From Armillaria gallica (taxonomy: Eukaryota; Basidiomycota; Agaricomycetes; Agaricales; Physalacriaceae), in the NCBI GenBank assembly GCA_037576215.1, contig JBANDB010000016.1, forward strand, positions 992,001 to 1,056,000: a stretch of DNA of 64,000 nucleotides. Reading direction: 5' to 3'. Under the pieces are notes generated by a model, which had not been told where the DNA came from, ran no database searches, and saw only the letters and a list, made by a program, of their open reading frames with translations. This document shows, piece by piece, positions 21,636 through 32,349 of this stretch. Position numbers and translations under genes: made by a program. Every line of letters begins with the position of its first letter. Positions within the stretch are counted from its first letter, which is position 1.

Positions 21636-21876
21636 AGCTGCTTGCATAGTGCTTGACAGTCAAGGACGTTTCAGGGAATGATGAAAGAAGGCTCGGGCTT
21701 TGTCATAAACCGGGCTTGCGCGCAAGAGTCTCCGAGATTGCCGAAATAGCCATGAGCCCTGGTTTACTTATGACGAAGTCAAACTCTCTTCTCTCATTCA
21801 AAACGCATGCAAGCTCTATGAAAACAGCTGTAAAAGCACCCTTGATATTCGTCAAGGAGTGATCTTATCAGTATCA

Positions 21877-21883
21877 TATAAAG
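21877..21883 (+). promoter_or_regulatory. TATA box of the 160-aa gene, copy 2
   Basis: TATAAAG 118 bp before the ATG at 22001, the same spacing as in copy 1. Confidence 0.45.
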
Positions 21884-22000
21884 CTCGCGAATGAAGCTAC
21901 CCCCTCACATTCAAAGATCCATCTTTCCACCCAAAGCTCAAAGAAAAGGGTACGGGTGCTCATAGAAATATTCGTTATTGTTCATGGAGCAGACCATAGC

Positions 22001-22483
22001 ATGGTCCTCCCATCCCCCTCACGTTTCGCATCCGAGATTGCCCTCCTCGTCACCGGTCATCCTTCAGAAGAATGGCTGACCAAAGCCAAAAAACAGGCAG
22101 ATGATGGGGACGAAAGTGAAACCGCATTTCTTACAATTATCGAAGGCGATTTCACCGGATGGTCTATCGAGAAGTTGGCCAAATACCTTGTCGACAACTT
22201 TGCGGATGCAGAGTGCCCGGTAGCATGCGGTTCACTTGCTGTAGCAGACGAGGAAAGCGAGGAGACAAACTCCTTCCTCTTGGTTGAGTTGACTCCACGA
22301 TACCTCCTCCGCGATCGGACAATCGTGATAGAAGGAACGATGCGCGTAGGACCAGACTACGGAGTTGGAATGCTCGTAATATTTCACAGCGGAATCAGGA
22401 GCATTGGTATTTTTGGTCAGGAGCCTGGAGAAATTCTACGGATGACCGGAGTAACGGAGAATGAGGTCGATGGAAAGCTGTAG
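22001..22483 (+). CDS. hypothetical protein, 160 aa (copy 2)
   Basis: Paralogue of 10540-11019. Starts MVLPSPSR, ends VTENEVDGKL. Most differences from copy 1 are single substitutions that keep the frame (for example TGHPSEEWLTKA, GWSIEKLAKYLVDNF kept). It carries one codon less in the PSR-YAS region, one less near LLRD-RT and a different C-terminus. Upstream of the ATG an extra G breaks the longer frame seen in copy 1. No known family. Confidence 0.65.
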   Translation: MVLPSPSRFASEIALLVTGHPSEEWLTKAKKQADDGDESETAFLTIIEGDFTGWSIEKLAKYLVDNFADAECPVACGSLAVADEESEETNSFLLVELTPRYLLRDRTIVIEGTMRVGPDYGVGMLVIFHSGIRSIGIFGQEPGEILRMTGVTENEVDGKL

Positions 22484-23084
22484 TAGTTGTATACGGACCA
22501 ACGACAAAAAATTTCCTTCGTTCCCGAAAGTTTAGCAGTTACCTATGATGATCGGAAGAGTTGAAAATCAGGTATGTAGTTTATAGTTAAGTTGAGCATT
22601 AACACTCGCCGTATAATCCCAATGCTTCCTGCCGTTCTGATTTCCGAAGAACTGAAGGAGGGCGTCTGAACAGGGGCTATACCTGGGTCCCGCTGAGTAA
22701 TCTAAGCCCCAGTCCGGCCTGCGTCGGCTGCTGCCGAGTCCCGACCTACCCATCGTTCACTTTCTACTGCCCTTATTTCGCGCACCGTACGCGTCGAATC
22801 GCTTGCAGAAGGATAGAATGTCAACAGAATCCTGGCTGACATAAATGCGAACCCAGCAAAATTGATGACTGTCGACAAGGATCGCCTGCTCGTCCATGAC
22901 CAGTTTTTCAACGAGGACATGGGCAAGAATTGTATCGTGTCCGGGTGTAGAACGTCTGGACCAGTGATGAAGGTGGATAGTGCTCTGTTGTCCCACTGTC
23001 TACTGTCGATGTGCAGCCCTTCGGGGTCTGTGAATGTCTCGGTCGTTGGTGCTGACGGATATACCCAACGAAGTCCAGGAAGAA

Positions 23085-23680
23085 GTTCTAGAAACCCTTT
23101 CTCAGCAGGACGTGCTGCTGTCTTGAATCTTCGAATTTCCAATAGGGCAGCGCATTACTTGGATATGCAGGAAGCGTTCTAGGTGCGTTTCACCGTGTCT
23201 AATCCAAGCATTTTGTTATACTTTTGTTTTGCCCTCTATTACAGATCCTGGAGGATCTGAGAAACAACGGCATCGACGCATCCTTTCTAGCGAATTCCGA
23301 CGGATATCTATTTCCCGAGTGGTCCCCGGCGGAGTAGGCTGACCAGTGGAGTGTCCAATGTTGCGCCACAAATTTCTCATAGAAATCGAGAAAGAATACT
23401 CTCTATCTCGTTGTCAAAGGAACACGGTATGTTGCCCCTCGTTTGCTGTCCAAATAACTCTTCAATTTTGTGGATGATTTAAAGCGCGATGCCGCAGTTA
23501 CCATCGTCTGGACTTGCGCAGAGTTTTCCGGCATGAGGGCGTCTAGGGCCCTTGCGTTAGGTGTCAAGGTGTCTGTGGACTCTCTCCCATCGGCGATTCA
23601 TCGAGGTCTTGTCACGGCTATAGCAGGGCGCCTTTCCATAGTATTACGCTCAGCTTAGTAATGGCGGCCCACAAGGATCC
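23085..23680 (+). pseudogene. degenerate exon, segmental copy 2
   Basis: Equivalent of 11480-11945. It keeps the DASFLANSDGY-like exon but has an in-frame TAG after EWSPAE and stops upstream. A following stretch aligns with the DLDRNAAVTIV-type piece of copy 1 as DDLKRDAAVTIVWTCAEFSG. No functional product expected. Confidence 0.35.
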
Positions 23681-24565
23681 TATCTGCTCAAACGATTACT
23701 TCCGCTTCTTCAAGCTAATTGGTACCATCATTCCCGAGTTAAAACGCGCTCTGTTTCCTTATTTTCTGGATGTACGCTGACGACCCATAACATAGAGATC
23801 GATTTGCTTCCCTCATTGGTGAATTACATGTTTCGTAAGAAAATATCTTTTTCTACTATGCGATGCGTCATCGTTCTGACTGGTCTTCCAGTCATGGGGA
23901 GTAAGCGTTCGAGTCTGCGTGACTTTGAGGGAGCCAGTATCAGCAGTTTTGGTCCCTGCCTGAACCCGACTCAGTATTACCCGATTCATGACAGCGATAT
24001 CAGAATGATCTTTCTGCGACCAGAACCATGTTCGTGGCGGAAGGATTCCCCCTTCGTGGTGCGATCCGCTTGTCCCCGTTTGGTACATCCAATCTCATTT
24101 GCCCGTGCAGGTTAAGTGTAAATACAGATTAGATGCGCATCGTCAGGTCGTCACGATGGTATTCAGAATTATTCTGGATAAGTGCATCTAAGCTGCAAAG
24201 CAGTGGCTTCGACAGCTCTGATTGACAAGAGAGAGCCCGCTATTCCACTACACTGGAGGTACTGCTGGGGGAAGCATCGTGCTCGAGTACTCTAATCCTA
24301 ACCACCGCCATCCATCTTTGCCATCAGGTCGTTAAAGGGACCCACCGAATCCCGCGATTTGTATGATGACCTACTGCTCAAACTCTCTGGTTCTCAACCC
24401 GTTCTAATGGTCCGCTTCGCAAGATCAATTAGGATCCTGACGCGTGTTCTGCTAGCTTCGGTTGGTTGCAATGGTCAGTTGACTCATTATAGCCCCAGCT
24501 GCCAATGACGCTGATAGTAGGCACCCTGTTCGGATAGGCAATCAAGTCATTTAAAAGGAGGTGGC

Positions 24566-24584
24566 CTCCTCTCTCTCTCTCTCC
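24566..24584 (+). promoter_or_regulatory. polypyrimidine (CT) tract before P450-3
   Basis: A CTCTCT run ending 19 nt before the ATG at 24604, preceded by TTTAAAAGG near 24550. Pyrimidine tracts at this place are common around fungal transcription starts. P450-1 and P450-2 lack it, so regulation may differ. Confidence 0.3.
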
Positions 24585-24603
24585 AATCCCAAGAAATATC
24601 GAA

Positions 24604-26730
24604 ATGGGTAACTTTTTGACGACCCTGGCCATCGCCATCTCACTTCTCAGTCTGGCGTTTGCTTATCGCCTGTTATTTGCGACCCGCGGCAGTGCACCCT
24701 TTCCTCCCGGCCCCAAGGGACTTCCTTTCATCGGGAATATCTTTGACATGCCTTCTGAAAAGGAATGGCATACCTTCACTAGATGGGGCGAAAAATATGG
24801 TACAGTCACCCATTCATTATTCAGCTACAGCCATACTCATGTTGTGTTTTCTCTCTCAAAGGCAACATCGTATCAGTTTCGGTCCTTGGACGGCGCACAG
24901 TAGTGATAAACTCTGTCCAGACGGCCATCGATATGCTGGACAAGAAAGGCGCTATTTACTCTGACAGACCGATGGTGGCCATGGGTGGTGAACTCGTCGG
25001 CTGGAAGAATGCATTCGTCCTGATGCGATACGGCTCACCTTTCCGCGAATCACGTCGGCGGGTGCATCAGATCTTTGGAACAAACGCAGCTTTCAAACAG
25101 TTCCTCCCTATCGTAGAGTTAGAGGCGCATCGATTTCTGAAAAGAGTCTCTGCTAAACCCGAAGATTTTTTCCAAGAAATTCAGAAGTAAGCATTGTTCC
25201 TTTGATATCATTACAAACATATGCTAATGCTCTCAAGGATGAATGTAGCGAATATCATGCAAATCTCATATGGCTATGAAATTCAAGAGAAAAACGATCC
25301 ATTCGTCGGGCTCGCGAACGAAGCAACGCACCACTTTACTCTCTCCACCACTCCAGGTACCTTCTTAGTTAATATTATTCCCATATGTAAGTCCAATAAC
25401 GCGTTGTTTTCACAACTGATCTCAGTTGCTTTCCAGTGCGACACATTCCGGATTGGTTCCCTGGAGCAGAGTTCAAGCGAACAGCCAAAGAGTGGCGGTC
25501 GACGTTACACGAGGTGGTGGAACAGCCGTACAACTACGTCAAACGGCAAATAGTGAGTGTCCTCATGTTCCGTGCTATGCTTGCATTCATAACATGCTCG
25601 TATAGGCTGCTGGGGATGCTCGTTATTCCTTCGCTTTGAGTCAGCTCGAAGATGGGATGAGTAGCGACAAGGAATTCGATACCAAGTGGAGCGCCGCGAC
25701 TCTTTACATTGGTCAGTTCAACACCATTCATTCGCACGTACGCTGTGCTAATTGCATGCTATACGACAGCTGGAAGTGATACCGCAAGTTTCTCTCCCCA
25801 CTGAAAATACTGGTCTGAAATTTGATTAGACCGTTGCATCTATTTACGCGTTCTTCAAAGCTATGCTTCTGTACCCCGACATTCAAGCGAAAGCACAAGC
25901 AGAGATCGACACGATTGTCGGGAATGATAGACTGCCGCGATCTGAGGACCGAGAGCACCTTCCGTATATAAATGCCCTAGCACTCGAGGTTAGTCGTTGG
26001 CATGCCGTCGGCCCATTAGGTGAGCACGAGGTCTGCGTCACTTTTTACGCCGATACTTATGATATTTAAATATCCAGGGCTACCCCACTCTGTCAGCGAG
26101 GACGACTTCCAGTCTGGCTATTTTATTCCAAAGGGATCTGTTGTATTAGCGAACATCTGGTGCGAAGATCTGCGCCCCTTGATAACTCCATCTCATGTTT
26201 ATTATCTGCAGGCACATGCTCCATGATCCCGCCATCTATGATAAGCCATTCGAGTTCAGGCCTGAAAGGTTCATCCGGATGGAAGGAAAAGGACCTGAAA
26301 TGAATCCCCATAAAATGGTGTTCGGATTCGGTCGTCGGTGGGTGGGCATCTCTCGGCAATACGATTAGGAAAGTCTAGCATAACAACTCGCAATGTTTGC
26401 AGCATTTGCCCTGGTATTCTCTCTCGAGCCTGTGGGAAAGATACGTACTAGCATTGGATGCAGGAAAACTGCTTGCTGATGCTTCGTTGTTCATCTCATG
26501 TGCCATGGTCTTGGCCGTTTTTAACATATCGAAATACTCTGAAAATGGAGTGGTATTTGAGACTAACACGGAGCATACCGCTGGGACTGTTAGGCAAGAA
26601 AGCTTTCTGACATCTAAGTATCATTACTGAGCTCCCACTTTGTGTCTTTAGTTATCCGTCGCCATTCCAATGCGCAATCAAACCTCGAAGCGAGAAGGTG
26701 TTCGGACTGATCCATGCGGATTTTGAATGA
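24604..26730 (+). CDS. cytochrome P450 (paralogue 3 of 3)
   Basis: Same family and intron map as the genes at 2263 and 5325. Hydrophobic N-terminus followed by PFPPGPKGLPFIGN, I-helix AGSDTT, K-helix EVSR, FRPERF, and haem loop FGFGRR-ICPG. The exon coding the I-helix motif is again 14 nt (25770-25783); its downstream intron starts with GC (GCAAGT, 25784-25829), and the last intron (26594-26651) is also GC-AG. An intron join at RKMNVANIMQISYGY uses an AAG acceptor. No stops or shifts found, so it is probably functional. It sits next to segmental copy 2 rather than in the P450 tandem pair. Confidence 0.88.
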
Positions 26731-26963
26731 GAGGTGAAGCACCAATTCGTATTCCTAGCATTTACACACACGAACGTCTGCCAAAGCTATAAAACAATTG
26801 AATATCGAATTCTTTATCTTTCAACGCAATGAATTCCCATTCAAAACGTTCAATATCCGTATACCGTTCATACAGTATGTGCGCGCTCTTCAACGTCGGC
26901 GGTTGCATCATACTCTCATCACGTCGAGACTGCAAAGCCTCTAGAAGCAGCGGCGACTGATCT

Positions 26964-27605
26964 TCATGCTTGAGGTCGAAAGATAGATGTCCCAGTGAAG
27001 GAACCAGAGCAGGCTTGTGCGTCGGACCCTAAGCATGCAATTGCGGTGGTCTCGGTGATATTCAGCCTAAGCCTTCGCAGTCTAGGTTGGCCTTTGAGAA
27101 TCCGCCACACGATACCTGTGTTATCATAACCTGCTACATCCAATTCCTCCAGAGTGCATTGAGAACGGCGCAGCATGTCATCAACTGCCCTGAGATTGGA
27201 GGAAATAGCTGAGCGCCATGCACGGCAAACCCGGACATAGCACCATGGACCACGGTGAATATCGTCGATATCCGCGGTGGGCCCCTCTGAATTGTCGTCG
27301 GAGAGTGTCTGGAGGAGGATTTCACCAATGATCTCTGGTGGCACCCGGCGCATGGGGGATGTAACGCGACGGAGATTCTCTACGAAGTTGGAGACTTCTT
27401 GAAATTTTGAGGACTTCCTTGTGGCCTGCAATTCAGGATGGCTGTTGTGGTCATTTTCATCAGCTTGTAACTGCTGTAGGGCTTCTTCTGCTTTCGCTAA
27501 GACCTCGTGAATTTCGGCGAGTCACTCGTCGAGAGGCGCGTGGTTAGAGGACATGATATCCTCGTTGGCGTCATAGAAACTGGCGAGATCGGTGGCCGAT
27601 AACAT
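26964..27605 (-). pseudogene. F-box protein gene, truncated
   Basis: Typical agaricomycete F-box start: a coiled N-terminus (LAEIHEVLAKAEEALQQL), then VTSPMRRVPPEIIGEILLQT and WCYVRVCRAWRSAIS, which form the F-box. The ATG at 27605 is followed after 27 codons by an in-frame TGA where family members usually have an Arg codon (CGA to TGA would explain it). The C-terminal leucine-rich part is lost after TLEELDVAGYD-type repeats and ends early. A substrate adaptor for an SCF ubiquitin ligase originally; now probably non-functional. Confidence 0.6.
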
Positions 27606-27862
27606 GATGGTGGTGCTGATGCAAGGAGGCAATGTCCGAGTCCGTTTGAATATTTAGGCCAATACCACGTGGAGGCGGGAGAACAGCGTCCGTCATGTAT
27701 CAGCAACAGCCAGGAGTGCCTCCCGTACAGCCTTGACAGTTTCAAGATATTTGACAGAGGTGGGTGCGAGCGTCGTCAATACAAAGTGCTGATTTGTGGA
27801 TAAAAGCATACAAGCGAAGGAGGACTAAATATTATTCGAGGCTAGGACATTAACCGCGACTC

Positions 27863-30800
27863 TCACATCACAACACAGTATGAGCCTCGTTCCTGAGGCT
27901 GTACTGGTAACTCACGTCCCTGTTGTCGACGAACCTCCAGTTCATGTAAGAGCCTTGCTTGTTCGCGGTAGTCAACACCCTGGAAGGGGTCGGGCACGTT
28001 GTTATTCAAGTTTGCATCGGGAGTGGGATCAGCAGCATAGTATCCCCCGTGCTCGGCGTTCATATGGCGGTAGATGTCAGCCTCCGGAAATACACCCATG
28101 CAGCGCCAGCAGAGGTGGGATCCGCAGCTGAAACGAAGTTCGTCAGTCAAACCCTAGGCTGCATAGAATCTGGAACACGAACGGGCATTGCATGTGATTA
28201 CATCCTGCTGTCTTTTCCAGTAAACGTGAACACGTCGGGCATTTCTTGATTCCGCTCTGCTGCATAATCCAAGCCTCGCTTAACCTCTCTTGCTCAGCCG
28301 TGTTGTTAAAGATTCGAGCCTCTTCGCAGCTCTTTCCTACATGCGAATCCTCGCCACAGGATGAGCATATTTCAGAGAAGCACGATGGACAGAGTAAAGG
28401 AGATGGAGATTCTGACTTGCGATAGATCTGCGTACAATCTGGCGTCTTGCAGTACCCAAAAACTTGAGGCTGTTTATCAACGTATGATGTGAAAGCCGTC
28501 TCGAGGAGATGATTGAAAGAGTTCTGAGGTAAGAACTTCTGAAGGACAGGAATGGAAATCAGAGTGCCGCAGGTTGCGTTGTTGCCCATGCATGCTAAGG
28601 GAAATATTCCGGTCTCCGCTGCTGATGTCAAGAAATGCCGAATGCATGCGGTGCAATAAACATGCTGGCAGACTAGTTGAAATGGTGAGGAGGCTTCGTC
28701 ATAGCAAACGGGACAGGTATGATTTCCTGGTGCAATTTGGACGATGACCGCCTTTAGAGACTCGGCGATGTGGTTTTTCAGGTGTAATCTGATTTCTTCG
28801 CCACCTCGGATAGTGATTCTCGCTGAGCGGATGTCGAGGGTAACACAGTCTTCTCCGAATACCTCCTTCATCGCAGTCAGACCGGTGCGGAGAAAGTATC
28901 CCACCGATCGACGCTCTAACTGGACTGAAGACTGCATCGACATAAGATGGTCGATCTCTTCCTTCAGAATCGCTTTGGCCCGTGTGATGGCAACCGAAGT
29001 TCCGTACAATTTAATGGAGCGCGTCCTGAGATCTGACCGCATGAAAGCGCCCGCATCCTTAATCTTCTTCATCAGTGCAGCCGATGGCAGTGCAAGATGC
29101 TCGTGCCATTGATCAAACTTTTCACCAGAAGCAAGATTCTCAATGCGAACTTTGAGAGCACCAATGGCAGCCTTGACAGCTCCCGATATTTGAATGCGAA
29201 AGTCCCCTCCAGGTTCCTGACGAATGAAGAGATCGCAGGCTTTAGGATCTTTGATACTCGCCTCTAAGTCTGTCCAAAGACTGGCTTGGGCGCGATACTG
29301 TTGGGATGGGATGATGATGGTGTAGAGCTGTTGTTGCGGCAGTTTGAGCCAGAACATGGAGTTGTCTACGAAAGGATAACAGCGGTTAGCTAGGGCGTCC
29401 TCGACCTTTTTGGCGCATTCCCAGGTCTTGAAACCAACGCGCACAGAGAAGATCCCGGCCTCGGTGTCCCCTCTGGACGTTACATCGAACGACTGAACCT
29501 CACTACCGGCGACCTTGTTGACCTCCCGTCGTAGCTGATGACAGGCGGCATCAATGTCGAAGTTGGAAGCCCTGAGAAACTGGACACGTAAATAATCGGA
29601 CTTGGCGAAGTTGCATACCGTGGCGTAAGAAGCCACGTCAGGGAGATTAGATATCTTGATAGTATTCTGCCGGACAGTGGGAACAAAATGACCAGAGAGT
29701 GTTTGATTTATCTCGACCTTCACCTTCCTGCCGAGACATATGCGACCATTCAGTTCCGCCACCTTTAGATGACAAGTTGCCATATCAGGATACGCGACAC
29801 TGTAGGTCGCAGATGGTCCCCGGCAGGATATGGTGAGGACGCTCTCATCCTCAGGCGCTAACGCCCCCATACCACCAGGCAGATTGAAGGTGCCAATTTC
29901 AAATTCCAATCTTTCGTCTCTGAATTCCATCCCCTCGAGACCTGCGGCCAATATCTGCGCGACAGTAGCATTGGTAACGATATCTGCTTGCTTCGTTCCG
30001 TTACTGGTACTGTCCACGGATACAACATGGAACTCGGATACATCGAGGCCTTGTTGAAGGAAGAGATCCTCCACTTCGTGCGGGCGGGCATCGTGAGGAA
30101 TATTCTTGACGCGAATTCTGCAACAGTCGAAGCCGGCGATTATGTTCTGAATGGCGAGGCCGGAACTGAAGGTTACGATGGACCCAAAGACGGTACACTG
30201 GTGAGCCCGATGAGCGTCAGCTGTGCGCTGTTCTTCATCGATTCGACGTTGTTCTTCTTCCTGACGGATACGAGTTTCCTCCTGCCTGTGACGCTCATCT
30301 CTCTTCCTCCGAACTTCCTCTTGATACAGTCGTTCATTTTCTTCCCTGAGTTCTTGGGCTTTCGCTTCAGCTATCATTACATCGTTTTCTTGAGGTTGTC
30401 GTGAAGGGCCTGCCTCTGAACCCTGTATTGAATGTTAGTGGTTACGCCATATTCTGCATCGAAAGGACGCACAGAGTCGAACGTCCCAAAGACGATATAC
30501 TGGCGGGTCCGGGACCAGTGGGCATCTGCTGTGAACTGCTCTTCATTCATTCGACGCTGTTCTTCTTCCTGATGGATACGAGTTTCCTCGTCCACCTTCC
30601 TCTGGACTTCCTCTTGACGCAGTCGTTCATTTTCTGCCTTGTCTTCGGCATTCGCTTTCGCTAACTTTACGTGGTCTTCCTGATTTAGGTGACTCTGTCA
30701 TAAATGTTAGTGGGTAGGTTATGGTCTGAAAGGAAATGTCGTACATTGGCGCCATGAACAAACTGATATCCCTCCCCTCTGGTGTTCATCCACGCATGGT

Positions 30801-31345
30801 TTGGAAGAGGCACATTCGCGGAAGATGCGCGATTTTCGTCTTTCGGCGTCTGATTTTCTCCATCGACAGATTCGTCTTGAACCTTTCTATTGGTCAGTAT
30901 GGAATCGTGAGATAAAAAGACGACCCACTTTCGGAGGATGAGAAAATCTGCATGCCTCTCCTTTCGCGCAGTTTCCCTTCTGCCACGAGGAACACACGCC
31001 GCGCCTTGAGTTATCGGTAACTCGGTGGTGAAGAGCAGCCCCGGACGAGGCCGCATTAGCTTGACCGGTGACAGCATCGATAGCTGTACTGATGCGACGA
31101 TGGTCAACTGTGCCTGGCTGACCATTCTTACGAGTTCGAATCCGATTCTTATTCAGATTCTGCGGTTGATTAGTGTTGGTTCCCTGCTAAGTTGTGTTAA
31201 CACAATGACGGTAATGCGATTAATCAGCAAGACGCACAGAGAAGATGTTTAGGTGCTGATTCCGACATCGAGAGCCAAATCTACAGCTTCCTCGTTGGTA
31301 GAAACGGCAGATGGGAGCATTCGTGCTCGTGCTCGTGCACGCCAT
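27863..31345 (-). CDS. CCCH zinc-finger / RBR-type E3 ubiquitin ligase
   Basis: About 1,070 aa. Exon 1 (ATG at 31345) has a CCCH finger, CRFYQRGSCRFGSRCRNQH (C-x7-C-x5-C-x3-H). The next exon has a second, CSSWQKGNCAKGEACRFSH. A third site, ending FVHG, has lost its cysteines. Then come two repeats of a Glu/Arg-rich coiled coil (RLRQEEVQRK..., RLYQEEVRRK...), an RRM-like stretch (CRIRVKNIPHDARPHEVEDL), a KH-like stretch, and RING1 (CPVCYDE...), IBR (YCKTPDC...CSSCGEDSH) and RING2 (CPTCSRLL...AGCNHMQC), whose Cys in GCNHM is the expected catalytic residue. Introns lie at about 30423-30472 and 28128-28182, plus three near the N-terminus. The domain set suggests an RNA-linked ubiquitin ligase. 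Confidence 0.85.
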
Positions 31346-32349
31346 GACTGTTCAGAGCAGGGTAGGTGGGGCAATTAGGCACCAGGGTGGCCACCCGTAC
31401 ATAAGATTTGATACACCTGAGTTCGATGGGAATGGAATAGGACCGAGCTCGTCATCCGCAACTTCTCACACTTGTGCATCCTTGACTTCAAGTTTCAGTC
31501 AAGTCACTTTCATCGGCAGTGAGATCTTGAGAAGCAAAGAACCTTGAAATATTCGCCATGATCAGCTAGTATTTTATTATACGCACAAAAAGGGAAAGAA
31601 AAACCATGACATACTAGCTGCACAGAAGCACAGCTTAGACGCTGCATGGCAAGATGTCCCATCACGGTTTTCACAACTACCCTAGCCGCTGAACTCTTCA
31701 GGGCTATCTTTTGAGTGTGGTGGTCTAGCTAGGGTTGGTGATATCGAAGTACAGGAGAGAGAGAAACAAACCAAGTCGTTTCTTGCAAGACGTGCAAAGG
31801 GATAAATATTCCCACGCCACAAGGGCAATCTCGGCCAACTTCGGTGTTGCAATTCCGGTTTAGATAGGCCACCCGCCAGAACGTAGTCGTACTTATAAGA
31901 TGATGATAGTATTCCTCCTTGTAAAGTGTGCTACTCACTTGTCCTTCTGATCATTGTGCCATTCCCCACGCGGTCTTCACGAACATCTTGCCATTCATTC
32001 TACGTGACCGCTTCAAGGCTTGACAAAGATCGGTGCAACGATTCATGGTTAGATCGTGGAGAGGGCAAGGGCATATTCTGGCAACTGAGGGTATCATAGC
32101 GGCATGGAGTGCTGTAGTCTGTGACACATTTAGTGGCGGCACAGAACCCCGGCGTTCCTTTTTGGGACCTCGTCCGGTTATCTATCTATTGTTGACTCTA
32201 ACCTTCCACTAGCCCAAGAGATAAATATATGGGCGACGATCACCGTCCCATCCACGAGAAAACAAGGGTACTGTATCGTAGACCTCTGCATCGACTCAAC
32301 AGTGCTGTAAATATACCGCGAGAGGAAATGATTCCGGTATACAATCAGT
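31346..32349. other. intergenic region
   Basis: Upstream of the RBR ligase. Contains a short dispersed repeat (32115-32183). No supported gene. Confidence 0.5.
32115..32183. repeat. dispersed repeat, copy 1
   Basis: TAGTCTGTGACAC, GTGGCGGCACAGAACCCCGG, GTTCCTT-TTGGGACC and CCGGTT occur in the same order at 42671-42740. A TTGACTCTAAC string follows here and AACTCTAA strings follow in the second copy, which would fit a degraded, reverse-oriented LTR end. Confidence 0.55.

Larger units (their letters stand above)
21520..24215 (+). repeat. segmental duplication, copy 2
   Basis: Direct counterpart of 10250-12640, about 11.3 kb away. It contains an extra stretch at 21640-21840 between the 110-bp repeat and the TATA box, the 160-aa paralogue, and a more decayed version of the downstream exon. 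Confidence 0.75.

Noticed and set aside
28744..29112. Plus-strand open frame inside the RBR gene
   Set aside because: Antisense shadow of a long conserved coding frame.
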